A DNA stretch of 64,000 nucleotides, taken from the NCBI GenBank assembly GCA_035276085.1, contig DATELY010000024.1, forward strand, positions 54,595-118,594. The letters run 5' to 3'. Below, piece after piece: positions 1-7,792 of the stretch; position 1 is the stretch's first letter, and each line of letters starts with the position of its first letter. A program made the position numbers and the translations under genes. The notes beneath the pieces were generated by a model. The model did not search any database. It saw only the letters and a list, made by a program, of their open reading frames with translations, and was not told the DNA's origin. This DNA is from DATELY01 sp035276085. Lineage in GTDB: Bacteria > Pseudomonadota > Gammaproteobacteria > Steroidobacterales > Steroidobacteraceae.

Positions 1-610
1 TCAACGGCAGCAACGCGCCGTGCACATACACCGTTTCGTTCGTGAACGCGCTCAGCTCGGCCAGGACACGCTGCGCCTTGCCCAGCGCATAACAAAACAA
101 CACGGACGCAATGCCGCGCTCGCGATTGACCTGCCACCACTCGTAGATCTCGCGGATCACACGGTGCGGATGAGGCCAGCGATAAATCGGCAGGGCAAAC
201 GTGGCCTCGCTGATGAAGACATCGCATGGCACGACTTCGAAGGACGCGCAGGTGGGATCGGGTGCGCGTTTGTAATCGCCGGATACCACCCAGACCTGTG
301 CGCCGTCGTCGATGCGGATCTGCGCCGATCCCAGCACGTGACCTGCCGGATGGAAGGACACGCGCACGGCGCCCAATCGCAGCGGCTCGCCGTAGGGCAC
401 CGATTGCAGCCGATCCGGCTCGCCGGTGCGCACGGCTGCAATCGATACACCGGGCTCGGCGAGGAGATACCGCTCGCTGCCGCGCCGCAGATGGTCGCCA
501 TGACCATGAGTGATCAACGCCCGATCGACGGGCATCCAGGGGTCGATGGTGAACCCGCCGCGCGGGCAGTGCAGCCCACGCTCCGTGGCAACGACGAGCG
601 CGTCCGACAT
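1..610 (-). CDS. DNA ligase-associated exonuclease, MBL fold (3' end cut by window)
   Basis: Partial gene; reading continues beyond the window start. The reverse strand gives a protein beginning MSDALVVATERGLHC with the metallo-beta-lactamase metal motif THGHGDH near residues 34-40, then a SFHPAGHVLGSAQI block and VVSGDYKR, the arrangement of the TIGR04122-type exonuclease normally encoded beside an ATP-dependent DNA ligase. The family is thought to process DNA or RNA ends through a two-metal beta-CASP-like site. The ATG at 610 has a GGGAGG ribosome binding site directly upstream. The partner ligase would be expected just outside the window (inference). Family assignment is strong; the exact substrate is unknown. 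Confidence 0.8.
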   Translation of the reverse strand, partial: MSDALVVATERGLHCPRGGFTIDPWMPVDRALITHGHGDHLRRGSERYLLAEPGVSIAAVRTGEPDRLQSVPYGEPLRLGAVRVSFHPAGHVLGSAQIRIDDGAQVWVVSGDYKRAPDPTCASFEVVPCDVFISEATFALPIYRWPHPHRVIREIYEWWQVNRERGIASVLFCYALGKAQRVLAELSAFTNETVYVHGALLPL

Positions 611-676
611 GAGCCTCCCGGTGTGTGGCTATGCGGGAAGAATGGTCACCGCAACAAGGGTGTTCCTCTGCGATCT

Positions 677-712
677 CCCTCCCTTGCGAAGCGGGGGAGG
701 GCCGGGGTGGGG
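677..712. repeat. Intergenic GC-rich hairpin, family 2 copy
   Basis: Arms CCCTCCC (677-683) and GGGAGGG (695-701) pair around TTGCGAAGCGGG, followed by a GGGTGGGGGC tail. The same frame with a longer middle recurs at 30941-30987. It lies in the 127-bp gap between the MgtC-like gene and the exonuclease gene on the minus strand. There is no T-tract, so intrinsic termination is not demonstrated. Confidence 0.6.
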
Positions 713-737
713 GCAAGCGCGAAGCGCGGAACGCCAT

Positions 738-1991
738 TCATGCGTGGACCCACAGCCACCAGACCGCCCATGCGCTCGCGATCGACAGGATGACGCCCGT
801 CGTGACGTAGAGCGCGTACGCGCGTGGGCCGGAGACCCAGCTCACGACGATCTTGACGCTGGCGTTCGTCGTGAATGCCAACAGCACCGCCAATTGGGCG
901 ACATGCGCGCCGAGCACCTCGCGCTGGCGCATGAGAGCAGCCGATATCGCTGCAGAGTGGGTGTCCGCGAAGCCAGCGGCCGCAATGCCGGCCAGTGCAC
1001 CGCGCGGTCCCAGCGTGTGAGCCAGTAACGCGGACGTGAATAGCACGACGGCCAGAATGAGTCCGAACGTCAACGCGGCGCGCACGCTCAGCGGTCGGCC
1101 GAGCGGCAACTCGGCGGGCTCCGCATCGCCTCGCTTCAGCAGCAGCACGCCAGCGAACACAGCCGAGACCGACCCCGCTGCGATGCACGGCCAGAGCAGT
1201 TGCATGGCGAGCTCTGCGTAGGTCGCGCTCAGCACGACGAAGAGCAGCACGGCGGTTGCGACGGAAGAAAAATGGGCCGCTGCCGCCGCATGTCGCGTCA
1301 GCGATGGCTGCGCCCACGCGCGTTGGCCCATGGCAGCGTGAGTCGTAACGCTCGAGATGAAGCCGCCGAGCGCACCGGCCAGGGCGAGTCCCTTGCGCGG
1401 TCCGAGCAGCCGCAACGCAATGTAAGCGATTGCGTTGACGCCCATCACGAGCACCACGACGTACCACAAGCGCCGCAAATTGATGGCTTCCAGCGGATCG
1501 ACGGGCCGGTTGGGCAGCAGCGGCAGGATCACGAGGGCCGCCGCGAGCAGGAGCAGGCCGTCCTGCAGCTCACGATCCGACAAGCGCTCCTGGACCAACT
1601 CGTGCAGCCAAGAGCGCGAGGCGAGGAGGATGGTGAGTACCACGGCGACGCCTGCGCTGTAGGCCGGGTACGAGAGCGTCAAAGCACCGAGCGCAAACGT
1701 CGCCAGCAGTGCAACCTCCGTGGTGATGCCCGGATCCGAGGCCCGCGTCTTCAGGTAGCCCGCCAACGCCATTGCGGTAACGGCCGCAGCCATGATCGCA
1801 AGGGCAACCGGATGCGCCAGGAGCTGCGCGAGCAGGCCCAGCAGGGCGACGATCGAAAACGTGCGTACGCCTGCGATCTCGCGCTCGGCGCCCCTGCCTT
1901 TCGACCGTTCGCGTTCGCTGCCGATGAGCAGGCCGATGCCGAGCGCGACGGCCGTGGCAAGAATGAGGGGATCGAGGCCGAGTTTGTCCAT
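738..1991 (-). CDS. MgtC/SapB N-terminal + DUF4010 integral membrane protein
   Basis: 417 residues, almost entirely hydrophobic helices. The N-terminus carries the MgtC signature: GIGLLIGSERER followed by GVRTFSIVALLGLLA (about residues 19-55). The C-terminal half has the DUF4010 features GLALAGALGGFISSVTTHAAM and GIAAAGFADTHSAAIS. Proteins of this layout are inner-membrane and of uncertain role; MgtC itself links magnesium stress and ATP synthase regulation, but that role cannot be carried over here. It is transcribed towards the exonuclease gene. The ATG at 1991 gives a natural N-terminal helix. The fold is confident; the function is unknown. Confidence 0.82.
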   Translation of the reverse strand: MDKLGLDPLILATAVALGIGLLIGSERERSKGRGAEREIAGVRTFSIVALLGLLAQLLAHPVALAIMAAAVTAMALAGYLKTRASDPGITTEVALLATFALGALTLSYPAYSAGVAVVLTILLASRSWLHELVQERLSDRELQDGLLLLAAALVILPLLPNRPVDPLEAINLRRLWYVVVLVMGVNAIAYIALRLLGPRKGLALAGALGGFISSVTTHAAMGQRAWAQPSLTRHAAAAAHFSSVATAVLLFVVLSATYAELAMQLLWPCIAAGSVSAVFAGVLLLKRGDAEPAELPLGRPLSVRAALTFGLILAVVLFTSALLAHTLGPRGALAGIAAAGFADTHSAAISAALMRQREVLGAHVAQLAVLLAFTTNASVKIVVSWVSGPRAYALYVTTGVILSIASAWAVWWLWVHA

Positions 1992-2146
1992 CGCGCGTTC
2001 TTCGTTACGGGCTCAGTACGCGCGATGATGCCCGACCTGGATCGTGCTGGCTTGCCACGCCCGCGACCGTATTGCTCCTGACGGGGTCGAAGCCTGCAGC
2101 GGCACTATGCTGTGACTTCCAATACTCGCTGCGGCGGAGGTGAGGT

Positions 2147-2593
2147 ATGTACAAGAAGATCCTCGTACCGGTGGACGGCAGTGCGACGGCAACGCGCGGC
2201 CTGGAGGAGGCCGTTACGCTCGCGCTGGAATTGCAGGCGCAGCTGCGCATCGTGCACGTCGTCAACGAATTGATCGTGGTCGGGGGCGAACAGATGTACT
2301 ACGACTTCCCGACAGTGATCGAGTCGCTGCGCGAGCAAGGCAGGCGCGTGCTGCAGGCAGCGGAGGCGTACGCACGCGGCCGCGGCGTCGAGGTGCAGGT
2401 GGAGCTCGTCGAAGCCGTGGGCAACAAGGCCGCGGAGTTCATCGTGAAGTGCGCGGCAGCGTGGGCGGCGGACTTGATCGTGATGGGCACGCACGGGCGC
2501 CGTGGATTCGGCCGCTGGGCACTGGGCAGCGATGCCGAGAGCGTGCTGCGTTCCGCCAGCGTGCCGGTGTTGTTGGTGCGAGCACCTGCCTGA
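2147..2593 (+). CDS. Universal stress protein, UspA family
   Basis: 148 residues, a single Usp domain. It opens MYKKILVPVDGSATA, with the strand and Asp that contact the nucleotide, and ends with GTHGRRGFGRWALGSDAE, the G-2x-G-9x-G-S ATP-binding signature, followed by PVLLV. That motif puts it among ATP-binding Usp proteins. The cytoplasmic role is usually stress endurance under growth arrest, redox or membrane stress. GGAGGTGAGGT immediately before the ATG is an unusually long ribosome binding site and suggests high translation. The gene stands alone and converges on the amine oxidase gene, with a tandem 7-mer repeat between them. Confidence 0.92.
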   Translation: MYKKILVPVDGSATATRGLEEAVTLALELQAQLRIVHVVNELIVVGGEQMYYDFPTVIESLREQGRRVLQAAEAYARGRGVEVQVELVEAVGNKAAEFIVKCAAAWAADLIVMGTHGRRGFGRWALGSDAESVLRSASVPVLLVRAPA

Positions 2594-2627
2594 CGCGGAT
2601 ATCGATGAAAGCGCGGAGCGCCTCTAA

Positions 2628-2669
2628 CCAACCGCCAACCGCCAACCGCCAACCGCTAACCGCCAACCG
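2628..2669. repeat. Tandem 7-mer CCAACCG x6 (family 1 arm)
   Basis: Six uninterrupted heptamers: four CCAACCG, one CTAACCG, one CCAACCG, then CTTCTGT. The same word and right flank recur at 42738-42776, 46529-46562 and 50901-50920. Only one arm is present here. On the minus strand the repeat supplies the stop codon (2656-2658) and the last residues AVGG of the amine oxidase. Confidence 0.9.
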
Positions 2670-3999
2670 CTTCTGTCTCACTAGCGACAATACGGTCAGC
2701 CGCGCGCCGGCCCCAGTGCACTGCCGACTCCATCGACCCGGCGCCGAAGAGGTCGCCCGCAATCTGCACACGCGATCGGGGATGCAGCGCTGCGAGCAAT
2801 CCCTGTGTTCTGCGCCAGAACCCGGGTGTCGCGAGATACCCCGCGATGGGCCACCGTGAGACGCTGGCAAACTGGAAGCGCGCGGCGATTTCTGGAAACA
2901 AGCGCTCGATCCGCGGGCGGGCCCAGGCGACGATGGCTGCGTCCGTTTGCGGCAGAAAGCGCGGGGTTGCGATCCCATCCGTGTACAGCGTGATCAAGCT
3001 ATGTCCGGCAGGCGCACGGTCGGGTGCCTTGTTGTGTTGCAGGAATATCAAGAGCGTCTCGGGATCTTCCACTGTCGGCACCTGGACGACATACGCCCGA
3101 GAGCGCGTCGGCGCGGCATAGGCCAACGATACGGACACCAGCGGCAAGAAGCTCAGGTGGCGCGCGTAATCGTCCGTTCGTTCGGCCAGCGGCGCGTGGA
3201 TGGCGCGTGCGACATCGAACGTCGTTGCGATGACGCAGGCGTCGCCGGCAAGCGTGTGAGCAGTTCCATCGCTGTCTCGGTAAGCCACTGCGACACCGAT
3301 ATTCGTTTCGGCGACGCGCCGTACATCTGCACCGTAAGTCAGCGACAGGCGCGAGGCGAGTGCACGAGGCAGCGCATCCAGTCCACCACGGATATTGATC
3401 AGTGGCACGGACCAGTTCACGAGGGCACCGAGCACGCTCAGGCGCGAAGCGTGTGCCGCACCGCTGCCGACGACGAGGCGCACGAGTGGATCCATGAGGT
3501 AGTCGGTCACTTCGCGGCCGAAGGTACGCTCGGAGAACTGCTCTGCGGTCTCGTGATCGTCGTCGTGATGTGCAGACTCGGTCAGTCGAAAAGAATCCAC
3601 GCCTTTGAGTTGTGCGCGAATCCTCATCACGCCGCCGATCAATTTTAGTTTGGCCGGTAAGCTGAGGGCCGACGTGAACGGCAGCATCGCCACTCGCGCC
3701 GTATCGATGTCGATGACGCGCCCGTCGCGAATCAAACCCACGACGGGACTCGAGGGTCCGAAGCGATCGCCAAGGCCAACGGCGGCGGCGAGCGACCGAT
3801 ACTCGCGGTAGCCGTTCGTCATCGCATCGGGGCCGGCGTCGATCACAAAGCCGTCGCGGCGCAGCGTCAGCACGCGACCGCCGGGACGATCCAGCTTCTC
3901 CAGCACGGTGACGGCGCAGCCGGCTTCTTGCAGTCGATAGGCTGCGCTGAGGCCGGCGAGTCCGGCGCCTACGACGATGATCTGGCGTGGCTTGCTCAT
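2656..3999 (-). CDS. FAD-dependent amine oxidase, protoporphyrinogen oxidase-like
   Basis: 447 residues. The N-terminal dinucleotide fold IIVVGAGLAGLSAAYRLQEAG is followed by E34 and the GGR motif (PGGRVLTLRRDGFVIDAGPDAM), and the C-terminal FAD motif is VQIAGDLFGAGSMESAVHWGRRAA. This is the HemG/HemY (oxygen-dependent protoporphyrinogen oxidase) to carotenoid/amine oxidase superfamily. The similarity to HemY-type enzymes is in overall layout; no haem gene neighbours it, so the substrate is open. The reading frame ends inside the 7-mer repeat. Start ATG at 3999. An alternative is a desaturase or monoamine oxidase-like enzyme. Confidence 0.75.
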   Translation of the reverse strand: MSKPRQIIVVGAGLAGLSAAYRLQEAGCAVTVLEKLDRPGGRVLTLRRDGFVIDAGPDAMTNGYREYRSLAAAVGLGDRFGPSSPVVGLIRDGRVIDIDTARVAMLPFTSALSLPAKLKLIGGVMRIRAQLKGVDSFRLTESAHHDDDHETAEQFSERTFGREVTDYLMDPLVRLVVGSGAAHASRLSVLGALVNWSVPLINIRGGLDALPRALASRLSLTYGADVRRVAETNIGVAVAYRDSDGTAHTLAGDACVIATTFDVARAIHAPLAERTDDYARHLSFLPLVSVSLAYAAPTRSRAYVVQVPTVEDPETLLIFLQHNKAPDRAPAGHSLITLYTDGIATPRFLPQTDAAIVAWARPRIERLFPEIAARFQFASVSRWPIAGYLATPGFWRRTQGLLAALHPRSRVQIAGDLFGAGSMESAVHWGRRAADRIVASETEAVGG

Positions 4000-4110
4000 G
4001 GGGTCAATGCCGCCCGGCGGCGATGATGATCTCGGCTGGCCTGGCCGATCCCCGCATGAAGATCGAAATCGAAGTGACGGCGCTGCAGAGCGGCTGAGGC
4101 AGGCAACGCT

Positions 4111-4728
<618 letters not shown>

Positions 4729-4769
4729 GTCGGGTGTTCCAGCGGCTGCCAGCGGTTCTTGTCGATCGA

Positions 4770-5129
4770 TCAGGGACGTGGTGAATCCTGCGTCTCGCTG
4801 CGATCGTCCCCAGGACTGTACGGCAAGTAGTCCGCCAGCAGCCGGCGTACCGTTGCGAACGTCTCGCGCAGCGCGGCGTAGATGTCGGTGTGCGCAAAGC
4901 GGTCGGCTCGGCCGCTATGCACGGCGATCTTGCGGCCAGGCAGCGCGAGCTCGATGTTCACCTGGAACGATGTGCCGGTGCGCCGCTGGCCCGCAGGCAC
5001 TTCGAGGGTGACATGACATTCGTCGAGCTCGCAGCACTGCTCGAGGTGTGTCACATATTCGCGAATGCGCGCTTCCAATGCAGCCGAGGGATCGATGTGG
5101 CGATAGGTAATGCGTATGGGTGTCTGCAC
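4770..5129 (-). CDS. Ribosome hibernation promoting factor / RaiA family
   Basis: 119 residues beginning VQTPIRITYRHIDPSAALEARIREYVTHLEQ, the sigma-54-modulation/HPF fold (beta-alpha-beta-beta-beta-alpha); later PGRKIAVHSGRADRFAHTDIYAALRETF matches the second helix. Such proteins bind the 30S A/P sites and silence ribosomes in stationary phase. The frame stays open upstream to 5222, but the GTG at 5129 is chosen because AAGGAG lies 6-7 bases before it and the fold begins there. The C-terminus is short, with no dimerisation extension of the long-HPF type. It is transcribed divergently from the rimP operon. Confidence 0.82.
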   Translation of the reverse strand: MQTPIRITYRHIDPSAALEARIREYVTHLEQCCELDECHVTLEVPAGQRRTGTSFQVNIELALPGRKIAVHSGRADRFAHTDIYAALRETFATVRRLLADYLPYSPGDDRSETQDSPRP

Positions 5130-5420
5130 GAGCGGCTCCTTCGAGTCACGAGTCCATTCTGCGACGTGTGTTGGAACTCTGTATGCGGGGACGCCTTGCT
5201 TTCCTGGCAGTGCTGCCCCCAACCGTATATGAGCGATTCACGCTGTTCTGCCGGGAATTGTTGCTGCTGACACGGCGCAAGCGCAACGGCTCGACGCCAG
5301 ACCGACAGCCGGCAGCCGAGTCGCGCCGCGGGACCTGATAGGCCTCGCTTTCAGGCAGCGGCCCAAAGAAAAGCTGATGTTCGTAACCGCAGGTCGGTAT
5401 AAAGCCACGGCGATTCTCGC
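5130..5420. other. Intergenic region upstream of the rimP leader
   Basis: Nothing coding is supported here. The stretch separates the divergent hibernation-factor gene from the rimP leader promoter and must hold the promoter of the former, but no minus-strand hexamer pair stands out. Confidence 0.4.
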
Positions 5421-5449
5421 TTTACGGTCCCGCGGAATCGACTTAGAAT
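5421..5449 (+). promoter_or_regulatory. Sigma70-type promoter of the rimP leader
   Basis: TTTACG (5421-5426), 17-bp spacer, TAGAAT (5444-5449). This predicts a transcript start at about 5455-5457, immediately before the leader hairpins. Confidence 0.65.
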
Positions 5450-5455
5450 CCGCGC

Positions 5456-5600
5456 CCTGCTTCGGGGCGGAACCCCTTGAAGCAAGGCGGGAATGCCTCA
5501 TCTGAAGCGTTACGCGGAAGAAGTCGAGGCTCGCGCAGGTTCAAAGACTGCCCCCGCTACCAAGCTTTTCGGACGAAAGGCCCCTTGTCAGGGGCTTTTT
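5456..5600 (+). ncRNA. Structured rimP-operon leader RNA, possible attenuator or sRNA
   Basis: From the predicted start to the first terminator is about 145 nt. It opens with a hairpin in which GCTTC (5459-5463) pairs with GAAGC (5479-5483) and GGGG with CCCC around CGGAA. A multibranch core follows, where GCGGG can pair with the later CCCGC, GCCTC with GAGGC and GCAG with CTGC, ending in GACTGCCCCCGCTACCA. The core has tRNA-like 3' features but no anticodon arm. A leader attenuator before rimP is known in other gammaproteobacteria (Rfam rimP leader), where the first gene of this operon is often a tRNA. Whether this RNA is homologous is not shown. Confidence 0.5.
5576..5600 (+). terminator. 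Intrinsic terminator 1 in rimP leader
   Basis: AAAGGCCCC, loop TTGTCA, GGGGCTTTTT: nine pairs including one G-T, followed by a T-run. Confidence 0.85.
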
Positions 5601-5644
5601 GGTTTCTGAGCGCCTCGATCGGCGCGCCCGAGAAGCACACGAAT

Positions 5645-5668
5645 AATGGGCCTCGTGGCCCATTTTTT
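5645..5668 (+). terminator. Intrinsic terminator 2 in rimP leader
   Basis: AATGGGCC, loop TCGT, GGCCCATT then four further T: a perfect 8-bp stem with tetraloop and U-tract, 71 bp before the rimP start and 45 bp after the first terminator. Confidence 0.88.
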
Positions 5669-5738
5669 GTTTCTGGGTCCGTGAATTGGGCACACGAGCC
5701 CAGCGCACGGGGCGAATACGTGCCTTCAGGAGCGTGCA

Positions 5739-6230
5739 GTGGTCCGAGATCAGTTGGAGGAACTGCTGGCCCCGCTGGTGGACGACCTGGGTTATCGGCT
5801 CTGGGAGCTCGAGTACGCCCCCCGCTCGAACGGGGCACTGGTGCGGCTCTTTATAGATGTGCCGGAGGGTGCGGCCGCGGCATCGTCGGATGCCGCCACC
5901 GATCAGGGCATCAGTCTGGCTGATTGCGAGCGAGTCAGCCGCGCGGTGAGCGAACGGCTGGATGCGGCCGATCCGATTCAGGGGCATTACACGTTGGAAG
6001 TGTCCTCCCCTGGACTGGATCGGGTGCTGCGTACACGCGCGCACTTTGCCCGCTTCGTTGGCGAGCTGGTGCGCGTCGAGATGAAGCATCTGGTGGATGG
6101 CCGCCGCCGTTTCCTTGGCCGGCTGCGCGAGGTGGGCGAGCGCGACATCACGTTGGATGTCGATGGCGCCGCGGTGAGCTTGAGCTTGGCAGGGATACAC
6201 AAGGCGCGGGTCGCGCCATGGGCGAATTGA
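5739..6230 (+). CDS. rimP: Ribosome maturation factor RimP
   Basis: 163 residues. MVRDQLEELLAPLVDDLGYRLWELEYAP is the RimP N-terminal domain; the inserted segment GAAAASSDAATDQG precedes ISLADCERVSRAVSERLD, and LEVSSPGLDRVLRTRAHFARFVGE is the family's most conserved block. The C-terminal SH3-like domain follows. RimP assists 30S subunit maturation. GTG start with AGGAG six bases upstream. It is the first gene after the two leader terminators and is followed by nusA with a 37-bp gap, so expression requires read-through or an internal promoter that was not found. Confidence 0.95.
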   Translation: MVRDQLEELLAPLVDDLGYRLWELEYAPRSNGALVRLFIDVPEGAAAASSDAATDQGISLADCERVSRAVSERLDAADPIQGHYTLEVSSPGLDRVLRTRAHFARFVGELVRVEMKHLVDGRRRFLGRLREVGERDITLDVDGAAVSLSLAGIHKARVAPWAN

Positions 6231-6267
6231 GGTGCCGGACCGATTCGGCAGCGCGGGAGTATCTGGA

Positions 6268-7773
6268 ATGAACAAAGAGATCTTGATGGTTGTCGATGCG
6301 GTCTCGAACGAGAAGGGCGTCGACAAGGAAATCATTTTCGAAGCGCTGGAAGCGGCGCTCGCTTCCGCCACTCGCAAGCGTCACGGCGAGGGCATCGACG
6401 TGCGTGTCGCCATCAACCGCAAGACCGGCGACTACGACACGTTCCGCCGCTGGAAGGCCTTTGCGGACGATTCCACCGAGCTGGAATTCCCGGACCGCGA
6501 GCTGCGCCTGGAAGACGCCACCGACATTTCAAAAGACGCGCAGGTGGGCGATTACGTCGAGGTGCCGATGGAGTCGGTGGCCTTCGGGCGCATCGCTGCG
6601 CAAACCGCGAAGCAGGTGATCGTGCAGAAGGTGCGCGAAGCCGAGCGCTCGCAGGTCGTCGATGAGTACAAGGGCCGCGTCGGCACGCTGGTTTCGGGCC
6701 TCGTCAAACGCGTCGATCGCAACGGCGTGTTCGTCGATCTGGGCGGCAATGCGGAAGGGTTCGTGCCACGCGAGCACATGATTCCCCGCGAGCCGGTGCG
6801 CTCGCAGGATCGCATCAAGGCGTTCCTGCACGACGTGCGCCCGGAGCCTCGTGGACCGCAGCTGTTCCTGACGCGCACGGCGCCGGAATTCCTGATCGAG
6901 CTGTTCAAGCTCGAAGTGCCGGAAGTGGGGCAGGGGCTGATCCAGATTCTGGGTGCCGCGCGCGATCCCGGTGTGCGCGCAAAGATCGCCGTGCGCAGCA
7001 CGGATTCGCGCATCGACCCGGTCGGCGCCTGCGTCGGCATGCGCGGCTCGCGTGTGCAGGCGGTTTCCAATGAAATTGCAGGCGAGCGCGTGGACATCAT
7101 TCCCTTCGACGACAACCCCGCCCAGTTCGTCATCAACGCGATGGCGCCCGCGGAAGTGGTGTCGATCGTCGTGGATGAAGAATCGCACTCGATGGACATC
7201 GCCGTGACGGAAGAAAAGCTGTCGCAGGCGATCGGTCGCGGCGGCCAGAACATCCGCCTCGCGAGTGAGCTCACCGGCTGGGACCTGAACGTGATGACGG
7301 AGCAGGCGGCCGAGCAGAAGAGCGAGACGGAGTCGCGTTCGCTGGTCGAGTCGTTCATGAAGCAGCTGGACGTGGACGAAGAAGTGGCGCAGATCCTGGT
7401 GCAGGAAGGCTTCTCCACGATCGAGGAAGTGGCCTATGTCCCGGCTGCCGAACTGAACGCGGTCGAGGAATTCGACGAGAACATCGTCAAGGAGCTGCGC
7501 AACCGGGCGCGCGACGTGCTGCTCACGCAGGCCATCGCCACGGAAGAGGTCATCGAGGCCGCCGAACCGTCCGAAGACCTGCTGGCGGTCGAGGGCATGG
7601 ATGAGGATCTCGCACAGCTGCTCGCGGGACACGGCATCGTGACGCGCGAAGACCTGGCGGATCAGGCAATCGACGATCTGACGGAAATCGAAGGTATCGA
7701 TGCGAAACGCGCTGCCGATCTGATCATGGCTGCGCGCAAGCATTGGTTCGAATCCACGGGCCAGCGCGCCTGA
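6268..7773 (+). CDS. nusA: Transcription termination/antitermination protein NusA
   Basis: 501 residues beginning MNKEILMVVDAVSNEKGVDKEIIFEALEAAL. In order: N-terminal RNA polymerase-binding domain, S1 domain (GRVGTLVSGLVKRVDRNGVFVDLGG), two KH domains (VGACVGMRGSRVQAV and QAIGRGGQNIRLASELTGW) and two C-terminal acidic repeats (EEVAYVPAAELNAVEEFDEN; LLAVEGMDEDLAQLL), which are the alpha-CTD/lambda-N-binding repeats typical of proteobacteria. It modulates pausing, termination and antitermination. The ATG at 6268 with GGGAG upstream is preferred to an in-frame start at 6232. As NusA acts on terminators, the leader ahead of this operon is a plausible autoregulatory target (inference). Confidence 0.97.
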   Translation: MNKEILMVVDAVSNEKGVDKEIIFEALEAALASATRKRHGEGIDVRVAINRKTGDYDTFRRWKAFADDSTELEFPDRELRLEDATDISKDAQVGDYVEVPMESVAFGRIAAQTAKQVIVQKVREAERSQVVDEYKGRVGTLVSGLVKRVDRNGVFVDLGGNAEGFVPREHMIPREPVRSQDRIKAFLHDVRPEPRGPQLFLTRTAPEFLIELFKLEVPEVGQGLIQILGAARDPGVRAKIAVRSTDSRIDPVGACVGMRGSRVQAVSNEIAGERVDIIPFDDNPAQFVINAMAPAEVVSIVVDEESHSMDIAVTEEKLSQAIGRGGQNIRLASELTGWDLNVMTEQAAEQKSETESRSLVESFMKQLDVDEEVAQILVQEGFSTIEEVAYVPAAELNAVEEFDENIVKELRNRARDVLLTQAIATEEVIEAAEPSEDLLAVEGMDEDLAQLLAGHGIVTREDLADQAIDDLTEIEGIDAKRAADLIMAARKHWFESTGQRA

Positions 7774-7792
7774 GGATCGAGGAGGAGTGTTC

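Noticed and set aside
5486..5562. tRNA gene ending GGTTCAAAGACTGCCCCCGCTACCA-like
   Set aside because: The T-arm and acceptor end look tRNA-like, but the 5' acceptor strand pairs only partly and no anticodon or D arm can be drawn; kept only as part of a structured leader.
5486..5562. Cobalamin riboswitch (GGGAA and GACTGCCCCCGC boxes)
   Set aside because: Only two short box-like words match; spacing and other conserved elements are absent, and the downstream gene is rimP.
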